Part shown: positions 1-6,331 of the stretch, one piece after another
How positions within the stretch are numbered: the stretch's first letter is position 1
How the letters are laid out: each line of letters starts with the position of its first letter
DNA from: an uncultured Collinsella sp.
GTDB taxonomy: Bacteria > Actinomycetota > Coriobacteriia > Coriobacteriales > Coriobacteriaceae
Length of the DNA: 21,670 bases
Direction of reading: 5' to 3'
Assembly (NCBI GenBank): GCA_902496455.1
Contig: CABVAY010000034.1
Coordinates: forward strand, 1 to 21,670
Position numbers and translations under genes: made by a program
Notes under the pieces: model-generated
Told to the model about the DNA's origin: nothing
Seen by the model: the letters and a program-made list of their open reading frames with translations, nothing else
Databases searched by the model: none

Positions 1-474
1 GGCCAGACCCATCGTGACGGCAGCCTGTCCACCTTCCGCATGTGGAAGTTCCGAAGCATGTACAAGGACGCCGACGAGCGTCTTGCCGAGCTCAGGGGGC
101 AGAACGAGATCGCCGGCGCCATGTTCAAGATGAAGGATGACCCGCGCGTCACCAAGATCGGTAAGTTCATCCGCAAGCACTCCATCGACGAGTTCCCGCA
201 GTTCCTGAACGTGTTCCTGGGCCAGATGTCTGTCGTGGGCCCTCGTCCGCCGTTGCCGAATGAGGTCGCTGAGTACACCAAGTACGACCTACAGCGCCTG
301 GCAGTGAAGCCCGGGATTACGGGCTGGTGGCAGGTCACCGAACGCAACGGCACCGACTTCGACGGCATGGTCCGCCGAGACCTGGAGTACATCGCTAAGC
401 GCGGCGTCATCACCGACTTCAAGATCGTCGTCCTTACGGTGATCGAGGTCATCACAGGCAAGGGTGCATGCTAA
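1..474 (+). CDS. Initiating polyprenyl-phosphate sugar-1-phosphate transferase (3' part)
   Basis: Open from the first base, so only the last ~158 residues are in the window. The protein moves a sugar-1-phosphate from a UDP-sugar to undecaprenyl phosphate at the inner face of the membrane, the first step of Wzx/Wzy polysaccharide assembly. Seen directly: WKFRSM, then DDPRVTKIGKFIRKHSIDE-PQ, then GQMSVVGPRPPLP and KPGITGWWQV, the ordered motifs of the bacterial sugar transferase (WbaP/PglC-like) catalytic domain, here including the DE pair. The N-terminal membrane part lies upstream. Its TAA overlaps the ATG of the next gene. Whether the sugar is galactose, an N-acetyl amino sugar or another hexose cannot be read from the fragment. 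Confidence 0.93.
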   Translation, partial: GQTHRDGSLSTFRMWKFRSMYKDADERLAELRGQNEIAGAMFKMKDDPRVTKIGKFIRKHSIDEFPQFLNVFLGQMSVVGPRPPLPNEVAEYTKYDLQRLAVKPGITGWWQVTERNGTDFDGMVRRDLEYIAKRGVITDFKIVVLTVIEVITGKGAC

Positions 475-1250
475 TGATTCAGGACTATTCAACATTCACT
501 GTACTCAAACGCGTTCCCGTAATCGATGTTCCGATCACGGGAACCAATATGTACGAGTGCGTCGAGTTTCTTAGCCGTCATATAGATGAGCTGCACGGTG
601 AGTATATTTGCGTTTCCAATGCGCACACATCGGTTATGGCTCATGACGACCCCTCCTATTGGGCCTGCCAAGCTGACTCCCTCATGTCCGTTCCCGACGG
701 CAAGCCTTTATCTGTTGTCGGACGTAAAACTATTGAGTCAATGGGGCGTGTAACTGGACCCGATCTGATGCGAGAAATATTCAACATTTCCGTGCAGCAA
801 GGATGGAGCCATTACTTCTACGGCAACGAACAGAAAAACCTTGAGGCGCTCAAGGAATCGCTTCAGGAAGAGTATCCGGGCTTGGAAATTGCTGGCATGG
901 AGCCTTCCGTCTTTCGTCCGCTCTCAGATGGTGAGAAACGAGACCTTTCACGACGCATTGCTGATTCTGGCGCCGATTTTGCATGGATTGCGCTTGGTGC
1001 TCCGCGTCAGGAAGTCCTCATGCATGAGCTTAAAGGCGGTCCCCAGCCACTGATGATTGGCGTAGGGGGAGCCTTCAACGTTCTCGCCGGCGTGGTGCCG
1101 GAGGCGCCGATATGGATGCAGAACCTAAGCCTTGAGTGGCTATACCGCCTGATGCAGGAGCCGAAGCGACTTTTCAAACGATATCTCGTTACTAATACCA
1201 AATTTCTCTTTTACCAGTTCACGGGCGCAAAACGCAAGGAAGGCAAGTAA
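474..1250 (+). CDS. WecG/TagA/CpsF-family (GT26) glycosyltransferase
   Basis: Likely adds the second sugar to the undecaprenyl-diphosphate-linked primer. Family members transfer ManNAc or ManNAcA, or other hexoses. Seen: an N-terminal NAHTSVMAH stretch, VPDGKP with the Asp that is the presumed catalytic residue in TagA, RVTGPDLM, YFYGN, a LGAPRQE motif and GVGGAFNVLAG followed by PIWMQNLSLEWLYRL, all in family order. Length (258 aa) is normal. I prefer the ATG at 474, which forms a TAATG overlap with the upstream stop, over the in-frame ATG at 468. An imperfect inverted repeat lies near the 5' end (513-544). Base composition is lower in GC than the following capEFG block. Confidence 0.9.
   Translation: MIQDYSTFTVLKRVPVIDVPITGTNMYECVEFLSRHIDELHGEYICVSNAHTSVMAHDDPSYWACQADSLMSVPDGKPLSVVGRKTIESMGRVTGPDLMREIFNISVQQGWSHYFYGNEQKNLEALKESLQEEYPGLEIAGMEPSVFRPLSDGEKRDLSRRIADSGADFAWIALGAPRQEVLMHELKGGPQPLMIGVGGAFNVLAGVVPEAPIWMQNLSLEWLYRLMQEPKRLFKRYLVTNTKFLFYQFTGAKRKEGK
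513..544. repeat. Imperfect inverted repeat inside the GT26 gene
   Basis: Arms 513-525 and 532-544 pair at 12 of 13 positions (GTTCCCGT with ACGGGAAC, one mismatch, then ATCG with CGAT) around a 6-nt loop. It lies about 40 nt into the coding region and is one of several intragenic hairpins in this operon. Confidence 0.6.
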
Positions 1251-2309
1251 ATGAAACCCACGACTGCATTCAAAGACAAGACCCTCATGATCACGGGCGG
1301 CACCGGCTCGTTCGGCAACACGGTGCTCAAGCACTTCATGAACACCGACCTGGCCGAGATCCGCATCTTCTCGCGCGACGAGAAGAAGCAGGACGACATG
1401 CGCCACCGCCTGCAGGAGAAGTCCCCGGAGCTCGCCTCCAAGGTGCGCTTCTTCATCGGCGACGTCCGCAACGCCCAGAGCGTGCGCGACGCCATGCACG
1501 GCGTGGACTACATCTTCCACGCCGCCGCCCTCAAGCAGGTGCCCTCCTGCGAGTTCTTCCCCATGGAGGCCGTCCGCACCAACGTCATTGGCACGGACAA
1601 CGTGCTCCATGCCGCGATCGACGAGGGCGTCGACCGCGTCGTGTGCCTGTCCACCGACAAGGCGGCCTACCCCATCAACGCCATGGGCAAGTCCAAGGCC
1701 ATGATGGAGTCCATCATCTACGCCAACGCCCGCAACGGCGCCGGACGCACCACCATCTGCTGCACCCGCTACGGCAACGTCATGTGCTCGCGCGGCAGCG
1801 TCATCCCGCTGTTCATCGACCGCATCCGGAAAGGCGAGCCGCTCACGGTCACCGACCCCAACATGACCCGCTTCCTCATGAACCTGGACGAGGCCGTGGA
1901 CCTGGTGCAGTTCGCCTTCGAGCACGCCAACCCCGGCGACCTGTTCATCCAGAAGGCGCCGGCATCCACGATCGGTGACCTCGCCGAGGCCGTCCAGGAG
2001 GTCTTCGGTCGCGTGGGCACCCAGGTGATCGGCACCCGCCACGGCGAGAAGCTATTCGAGACCCTCATGACCCGCGAGGAGCGTCTGAGGTCCGAGGACA
2101 TGGGCGGCTACTACCGCGTGGCCTGCGACTCGCGCGACCTGAACTACGACAAGTTCGTCGTCGACGGCGAGGTTGAGACCCAGGCCGATGAGTCCTACAC
2201 CTCCCACAACACCGAGAGGCTCGACGTGGAGGGCACCATCGCCAAGATCAAGACCGCCGAGTACGTTCAGCTGGCGCTCGAGGGCCGCGAGCACGAGGCG
2301 GTGCAGTAG
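1251..2309 (+). CDS. capE: CapE-type UDP-GlcNAc 4,6-dehydratase/5-epimerase
   Basis: First enzyme of UDP-L-FucNAc synthesis: it dehydrates UDP-GlcNAc at C4/C6 and inverts C5, and acts in the cytosol with bound NADP. The 352-aa protein is an extended short-chain dehydrogenase. GGTGSFG (16-22) is the nucleotide site, followed by FSRDEKKQDDMR, AAALKQVP, STDKA (134-138), then M145-x3-K149 where classical SDRs have YxxxK (the Met form is typical of this family), TRYGNVMCSRGSVIPLF and TRFLM. The tail SHNTERLDVEG is also typical. The ATG abuts the upstream TAA and is preceded by AAGGAAGG. The next two genes encode CapF and CapG, which fixes the pathway. Composition is visibly GC-richer with strongly C/G-ending codons compared with both flanks. 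I see no long hairpins in it. Confidence 0.95.
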   Translation: MKPTTAFKDKTLMITGGTGSFGNTVLKHFMNTDLAEIRIFSRDEKKQDDMRHRLQEKSPELASKVRFFIGDVRNAQSVRDAMHGVDYIFHAAALKQVPSCEFFPMEAVRTNVIGTDNVLHAAIDEGVDRVVCLSTDKAAYPINAMGKSKAMMESIIYANARNGAGRTTICCTRYGNVMCSRGSVIPLFIDRIRKGEPLTVTDPNMTRFLMNLDEAVDLVQFAFEHANPGDLFIQKAPASTIGDLAEAVQEVFGRVGTQVIGTRHGEKLFETLMTREERLRSEDMGGYYRVACDSRDLNYDKFVVDGEVETQADESYTSHNTERLDVEGTIAKIKTAEYVQLALEGREHEAVQ

Positions 2310-2310
2310 G

Positions 2311-3528
2311 GTGCGCGTCCTCGTCACCGGCGCCAGGGGCTTCGTCGGGAGGAACCTCTGCTGCGCGTTGAAGAACATAAGGGACGGCAAGGACCGCCGC
2401 GATAAATACCAGGCGCTGCTCCCGCTCGACGTCATGGAGTACGACGTCGACTCCACGCCCGCGGAGCTGGAGGACTTCTGCTCCCGCGCCGACTTCGTCT
2501 TCAACCTTGCGGGCGTCAACCGCCCAAAGGACCAGTCGGAGTTCATGGAGGGCAACTTCGGGTTCGCCTCCACGCTGCTCGAGACGCTCGGGCGCCACGG
2601 CAACAAATGCCCCGTCATGCTGTCCAGCTCCGCGCAGGCGAGCCTGTCGGGCCGCTTCGTGGGCTCGGTCTACGGCGAGTCCAAGCTCGCGGGGGAGGGC
2701 CTGTTCCGCGAGTATTCCGAGAGGACCGGCGCCCCCGTGCTCATCTACCGCTTCCCGAACCTCTACGGCAAGTGGTGCCGCCCGCGCTACAACTCCGCCG
2801 TGGCCACCTTCTGCGACGCCATCGCCAACGGCCGCCCCTACACCGTGAACGACCCATCCGTGGAGCTGGAGCTCCTCTACATCGACGACCTTGTCGCCGA
2901 GATGCTGGGCGCTCTGCTGGGGGAGGAGCACCGCTGTGGCTACGAGGGCCTGGAGCGGGTCGAGGGCGACGGGTTCTGCTACGTCCCGGAGATCGACGTG
3001 AAGTCCCTGGGCGAGATCGTCTACCTGCTGGGCCGCTTCCGCGACAGCCACGAGACGCTCTCGGTGCCCGACCTTTCGGAGGGCTCCTTCTCCAAGAAGC
3101 TCTGGAGTACGTTCCTATCCTACTACGAGCTGGGGCACTTCGCCTATGGCCTCAAGCCCAACGTCGACGGCCGCGGCTCGTTCACCGAGTTCCTGCGCAC
3201 GCCGGAGCGCGGACAGGTCTCGATTAACGTCTCGAAGCCCGGCGTTACCAAGGGCAACCACTGGCACATGAGCAAGTGGGAGAAGTTCCTGGTGGTCTCC
3301 GGCACCGCGTCGATCAAGCTCAGGAAGGTGGGGGAGGACGCCGAGGGCAACCCGTTCCCCGTCGACGAGTACATAGTTTCTGGGTCCGACATGCGGGCTG
3401 TCGAGATGATCCCCGGCTACACTCACTCCATCACTAACCTGTCCGACACCGAGGACCTCGTGACGGTCATGTGGGCCAACGAGTCCTTCGATCCGGAGAA
3501 CCCAGACACCTACTACGAGGAGGTCTAG
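2311..3528 (+). CDS. capF: CapF-type reductase with C-terminal cupin (UDP-L-FucNAc pathway)
   Basis: Second enzyme of UDP-L-FucNAc synthesis. In characterised CapF the C-terminal cupin epimerises the CapE product at C3 and the N-terminal NADPH-dependent SDR reduces C4. Seen: VRVLVTGARGFVGRNL at the very start (GARGFVG, 7-13), FNLAGVNRP, Y121-GES-K125 as the YxxxK pair, YRFPNLYGKW, and a cupin from about residue 290 with NHWHMSKWEKFLVVSG (H317, H319). Start chosen as GTG 2311, one base after the capE stop, because the Rossmann motif begins immediately; the frame remains open upstream to 2173 but that part only overlaps capE. At 405 aa it is a little longer than CapF of Staphylococcus aureus, with the extra length mainly before the cupin. 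Confidence 0.93.
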   Translation: MRVLVTGARGFVGRNLCCALKNIRDGKDRRDKYQALLPLDVMEYDVDSTPAELEDFCSRADFVFNLAGVNRPKDQSEFMEGNFGFASTLLETLGRHGNKCPVMLSSSAQASLSGRFVGSVYGESKLAGEGLFREYSERTGAPVLIYRFPNLYGKWCRPRYNSAVATFCDAIANGRPYTVNDPSVELELLYIDDLVAEMLGALLGEEHRCGYEGLERVEGDGFCYVPEIDVKSLGEIVYLLGRFRDSHETLSVPDLSEGSFSKKLWSTFLSYYELGHFAYGLKPNVDGRGSFTEFLRTPERGQVSINVSKPGVTKGNHWHMSKWEKFLVVSGTASIKLRKVGEDAEGNPFPVDEYIVSGSDMRAVEMIPGYTHSITNLSDTEDLVTVMWANESFDPENPDTYYEEV

Positions 3529-3532
3529 CCGC

Positions 3533-4714
3533 ATGGGCAAGGACTATTCCGATATCGCATTCGAGGACGACGGCCGCCTGAAGCTGCTGATCATCGTAGG
3601 CACGCGCCCCGAGGTCATCCGCCTGTCTGAGGTCATCAAGAAGTGCCGCCGCCACTTCGACTGCCTGCTGGCGCACACCGGGCAGAACTACGACTACACG
3701 CTCAACGGCATCTTCTTCCGCGACCTGGAGCTCGCCGACCCGGACGTCTACCTTGACGCCGTGGGAGCTGACCTGGGCGAGACCGTGGGCAACATCATCG
3801 CCTCGAGCTACAAGCTCATGGTGCAGGTGCAGCCCGACGCGCTGCTGATCCTCGGTGACACCAATAGCTGCCTGTCCGCCATCGCGGCCAAGAGGCTACA
3901 TATCCCCATCTTCCACATGGAGGCCGGCAACCGCTGCAAGGACGAGTGCCTGCCCGAGGAGACCAACCGCCGCATCGTCGACGTGATCTCCGACGTCAAC
4001 CTGGCCTACTCCGAGCACGCCCGCCGCTACCTCAAGGACACCGGCTGCGCGCCGGAGCGCACCTACGTCACGGGCTCGCCCATGGCGGAGGTCCTGCGCG
4101 CCAACCTGGTCAAGATCGAGGCCTCGGACATCCTCTCAGAGCTCAGCCTGGAGCCCAAGCGCTACATGCTGCTGTCCGCCCACCGCGAGGAGAACATCGA
4201 CACCGAGGCTAACTTCACGAGCCTGTTCACCGCGATCAACGCGCTGGCCGAGAAGTACGACATGCCGATCCTGTACTCCTGCCACCCGCGCTCCCGCAAG
4301 CGCCTGGAGGCCACCGGCTTCAAGCTGGACCCGCGCGTGCGCATGCACGAGCCCATGGGGTTCCACGACTACAACTGCCTGCAGATGAACGCCTTCGCCG
4401 TGGTGTCCGACTCCGGCACCCTGCCCGAGGAGTCCAGCTTCTTCGCGAGCGTTGGGCATCCGTTCCCGGCGGTGTGCATCCGCACCTCCACCGAGCGCCC
4501 CGAGGCCCTGGACAAGGCGTGCTTCACGCTCGCCGGTATCAGCGAGCGCGGCCTGCTGCAGGCGGTCCACACCGCCGTCGAGCTCGACGCGGAGGGGTCG
4601 CTCCCCGAGGCACCCGTGCCCGACTACGCCGACGAGACCGTGTCCACCAAGGTGGTCAAGATCATCCAGAGCTACACCGGCGTCGTTGACAAGATGGTGT
4701 GGAGGAAGGCTTAG
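3533..4714 (+). CDS. capG: CapG-type UDP-N-acetyl sugar 2-epimerase (UDP-L-FucNAc synthesis)
   Basis: Last step to UDP-L-FucNAc: C2 epimerisation, with a GT-B fold related to WecB. Seen: VGTRPEVIRLSEVIKK near the N-terminus, HTGQNYDYTLN, LGDTNSCLSA, FHMEAGNRCKDECLPEETNRR broken here as HMEAGNR and PEETNRRIVD, SAHREENID, SCHPRS, and SDSGTLPEESSF. The CapG/FnlC version is recognisable by SGTLPEESSFF followed by RTSTERPEALDKACF. ATG 3533 has a near-perfect ribosome site GAGGAGGT (3517-3524) that lies within the end of capF. With capE and capF it forms a complete three-enzyme set. A degraded copy of the 3' end of a related gene occurs at 12403. Confidence 0.95.
   Translation: MGKDYSDIAFEDDGRLKLLIIVGTRPEVIRLSEVIKKCRRHFDCLLAHTGQNYDYTLNGIFFRDLELADPDVYLDAVGADLGETVGNIIASSYKLMVQVQPDALLILGDTNSCLSAIAAKRLHIPIFHMEAGNRCKDECLPEETNRRIVDVISDVNLAYSEHARRYLKDTGCAPERTYVTGSPMAEVLRANLVKIEASDILSELSLEPKRYMLLSAHREENIDTEANFTSLFTAINALAEKYDMPILYSCHPRSRKRLEATGFKLDPRVRMHEPMGFHDYNCLQMNAFAVVSDSGTLPEESSFFASVGHPFPAVCIRTSTERPEALDKACFTLAGISERGLLQAVHTAVELDAEGSLPEAPVPDYADETVSTKVVKIIQSYTGVVDKMVWRKA
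4701..4709 (+). promoter_or_regulatory. Ribosome binding site that decides the acetyltransferase start
   Basis: GGAGGAAGG ends 7 nt before ATG 4717. An upstream in-frame GTG at 4699 would place this Shine-Dalgarno sequence inside the gene, so ATG 4717 is preferred. Confidence 0.75.
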
Positions 4715-4716
4715 CC

Positions 4717-5211
4717 ATGGGTCTCGTCTACAAGATTCTCGACGGTGTTTCACGTGCCTATAACAAGCTTCTTCTAATGCCCTCGTTGCGCCGCTCCTTT
4801 GCTGCATGCGGCGAGAATGTGACTCTCGGCCGTCGCAGCGAGATCGCCGGAGCGGGCAATATCTACATGGGCCATGACGTGTACCTAGGCCCTGGAACAA
4901 CGCTGCTAACGACCCGAGCGAAAATTCGCATCGGCGATTATGTCATGAGTGGGCCCAACCTTACCGTTATCACCGGCGATCACCGCACCGACGTCCTCGA
5001 CCGCCCCATGATGGAACTAACCGATGAGGACAAGCTTTCCGATAACGACCAAGATGTCGTTATCGGTAATGACGTGTGGATGGGTAGCGGCGTAACGATT
5101 CTAAAAGGTGTCCACGTCTCCGATCACTGCGTAATTGCCGCTGGCGCCGTGGTGACCAAAGATGTGGAGCCTGAGTATTCAATCTGGGGGGGGTTCCCGC
5201 TCGCTGCCTAG
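4717..5211 (+). CDS. Hexapeptide-repeat O-/N-acetyltransferase with altered C-terminus
   Basis: Left-handed beta-helix acetyltransferase of the maltose/galactoside acetyltransferase type, presumably O- or N-acetylating a repeat-unit sugar with acetyl-CoA. Seen: imperfect hexapeptide repeats from about residue 30 (VTLGRRSEIAG, IYMGHDVYLGPG, IRIGDYVMSGPN), the catalytic-type segment TGDHRTD, then VVIGNDVWMGSGVTILKGVHV and CVIAAGAVVTKDV. The usual family tail GG(V/N)PAK... is missing: the protein ends WGGFPLAA after an 8-G run at 5186-5193. One additional G would give WGGVPARCLGSRLKG and a TAA at 5229-5231, three bases before the next start, so the current end is probably a frameshift. An 11-bp perfect hairpin lies at 5039-5066. 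Confidence 0.88.
   Translation: MGLVYKILDGVSRAYNKLLLMPSLRRSFAACGENVTLGRRSEIAGAGNIYMGHDVYLGPGTTLLTTRAKIRIGDYVMSGPNLTVITGDHRTDVLDRPMMELTDEDKLSDNDQDVVIGNDVWMGSGVTILKGVHVSDHCVIAAGAVVTKDVEPEYSIWGGFPLAA
5039..5066. repeat. Inverted repeat inside the acetyltransferase gene
   Basis: Arms CCGATAACGAC (5039-5049) and GTCGTTATCGG (5056-5066) pair perfectly over 11 bp with a 6-nt loop; two more pairs form outside after one mismatch. It encodes the loop before VVIGNDVW. Confidence 0.8.
5186..5193 (+). repeat. 8-G homopolymer tract at a frameshift point
   Basis: Eight consecutive G bases near the 3' end of the acetyltransferase gene. Such tracts are prone to slipped-strand indels. G8 gives an atypical short tail, whereas G9 restores the family's GGVPAR tail and a stop 3 nt upstream of the next gene. 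Confidence 0.9.
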
Positions 5212-5233
5212 GTTCGCGGCTTAAAGGATAACG

Positions 5234-6331
5234 ATGGTTTCATCTAAAAATAGTGTACACGCGAAAGTTCTAATGGTCGGCCCCGACCTTTCTTTGCACG
5301 GCGGAATTGTTTCCGTTGTGCAGGGCTATCTCGATGGAGGCCTTCCTGAAGCATGTGATGCCTTCGAGTACTTGGGGACGGGTGTTGGATCCTCAAAGCT
5401 CGGTAAGTCTCTCGCATTTACCCGGGCGTTGATTCGCTATGCGATGATCATGCCATCCTATGACATTATTCATTTGCACATTAGCGCCCGTGGGTCCTAC
5501 AAACGTAAGTCAATTATGGCTCGTATGGCCCATAAAGCCGGCAAGTATGTAATACTGCACGACCACGATGGTGAGTTTAAGAAGGCCTTTGAAGAGGGTG
5601 GAGATTCCTACCGTCGTGACGTAAGAAAGACTTTTGGTCTCGCCGACCGAGTTGTGGTTCTGTCGGAAGAGTGGCTCGACTACTTTGCGGAAAACGTTTG
5701 CGACCTCGATAAGATTGAAGTTGTCCACAATGGTGTTAAAGTACCGGCGCAGCCGTGCTCACCTTGTTCGCGTCAAGATGTCCTATTTTTAGGACGTCTT
5801 GACGCGAACAAGAGCCCTGACGTGCTCTTGCGCGCGTCAAGAAAAATCCTGCCACGTTTCCCGGAGACTAAAATTGTCTTTGGCGGCGACGGTGAAATCG
5901 ACAAGAACAAAGCGCTCGCCGAGGAGCTTGGCATTGCCGACCGTTGCGAGTTTCACGGCTGGGTCATCGGCGACAAGCGTGAGGCCCTCTTTGAGCGTGC
6001 CGCGTTGTTCTGCCTTCCCTCCAAGAACGAGGGGCTGCCCATGAGCGTACTTGAAGCCATGGCGCACGGCATACCGGCTGTTGCCACCGCCGTAGGAGGG
6101 GTACCGCAGGTCATCGAGGACGGTGTTAGCGGATTCCTCATTGACGTGGATGACGAGGTAGCGCTTTCTGAGAGTTTGGCCTCGCTACTTGCGGAACCTA
6201 AGTTGCGAGAAGAGCTTGGGCGCAATGGCAGGGATCAGGTCGTTCGTAAATTTGGGCTCGACGGGACCCTAGCCCAGGTTGAAGGCATCTACGGAGCGCT
6301 TATGCTCGGTAAGGGGACATTTTGTGAGTAA
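5234..6331 (+). CDS. GT4-family glycosyltransferase
   Basis: GT-B retaining glycosyltransferase adding a sugar to the lipid-linked repeat unit at the cytosolic membrane face. Seen: N-terminal MVGPDLSLHGGIVSVVQGYL with the Gly-rich donor loop, HLHISARGSYKRKS, LHDHDGE, then the C-terminal Rossmann half with FLGRLDANKSPDVLLRA (about 185-200), FGGDGEID, FHGWV and the E-x7-E motif E266GLPMSVLE274 followed by AMAHGIPAVATAVGGVPQVIEDGVSGFL. Length 365 aa is normal. ATG 5234 follows AAAGGA. The stop overlaps the next gene's GTG by 8 nt. Two long, mutually exclusive inverted repeats (5763-5812 and 5797-5842) lie in the codons for residues ~177-203, at the start of the C-terminal domain. The acceptor and donor are unknown. 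Confidence 0.92.
   Translation: MVSSKNSVHAKVLMVGPDLSLHGGIVSVVQGYLDGGLPEACDAFEYLGTGVGSSKLGKSLAFTRALIRYAMIMPSYDIIHLHISARGSYKRKSIMARMAHKAGKYVILHDHDGEFKKAFEEGGDSYRRDVRKTFGLADRVVVLSEEWLDYFAENVCDLDKIEVVHNGVKVPAQPCSPCSRQDVLFLGRLDANKSPDVLLRASRKILPRFPETKIVFGGDGEIDKNKALAEELGIADRCEFHGWVIGDKREALFERAALFCLPSKNEGLPMSVLEAMAHGIPAVATAVGGVPQVIEDGVSGFLIDVDDEVALSESLASLLAEPKLREELGRNGRDQVVRKFGLDGTLAQVEGIYGALMLGKGTFCE
5763..5812. repeat. Hairpin A: 23-position inverted repeat inside the GT4 gene
   Basis: Arms 5763-5785 and 5790-5812 were paired base by base: 22 of 23 positions are Watson-Crick, the remaining one (5779/5796) is a T-G wobble, and the loop is TTTT (5786-5789). The whole structure is inside an intact reading frame that encodes a conserved part of the GT4 domain. 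Confidence 0.95.
5797..5842. repeat. Hairpin B: overlapping inverted repeat inside the GT4 gene
   Basis: Arms 5797-5815 and 5824-5842 pair at 17 of 19 positions (the two mismatches are adjacent) around the 8-nt loop CCTGACGT. Its left arm uses 5797-5812, which is the right arm of hairpin A, so both cannot form in the same strand at once. The core CGCGTCAAG occurs at 5769 and 5833 and inverted at 5798. Confidence 0.9.

Noticed and set aside
1140..2042. Long minus-strand frame opposite capE
   Set aside because: His/Val/Gly/Ala-rich composition typical of the reverse frame of GC-rich coding DNA; capE explains the region. The same holds for the minus-strand frames at 2248-3051 and 4136-4900.
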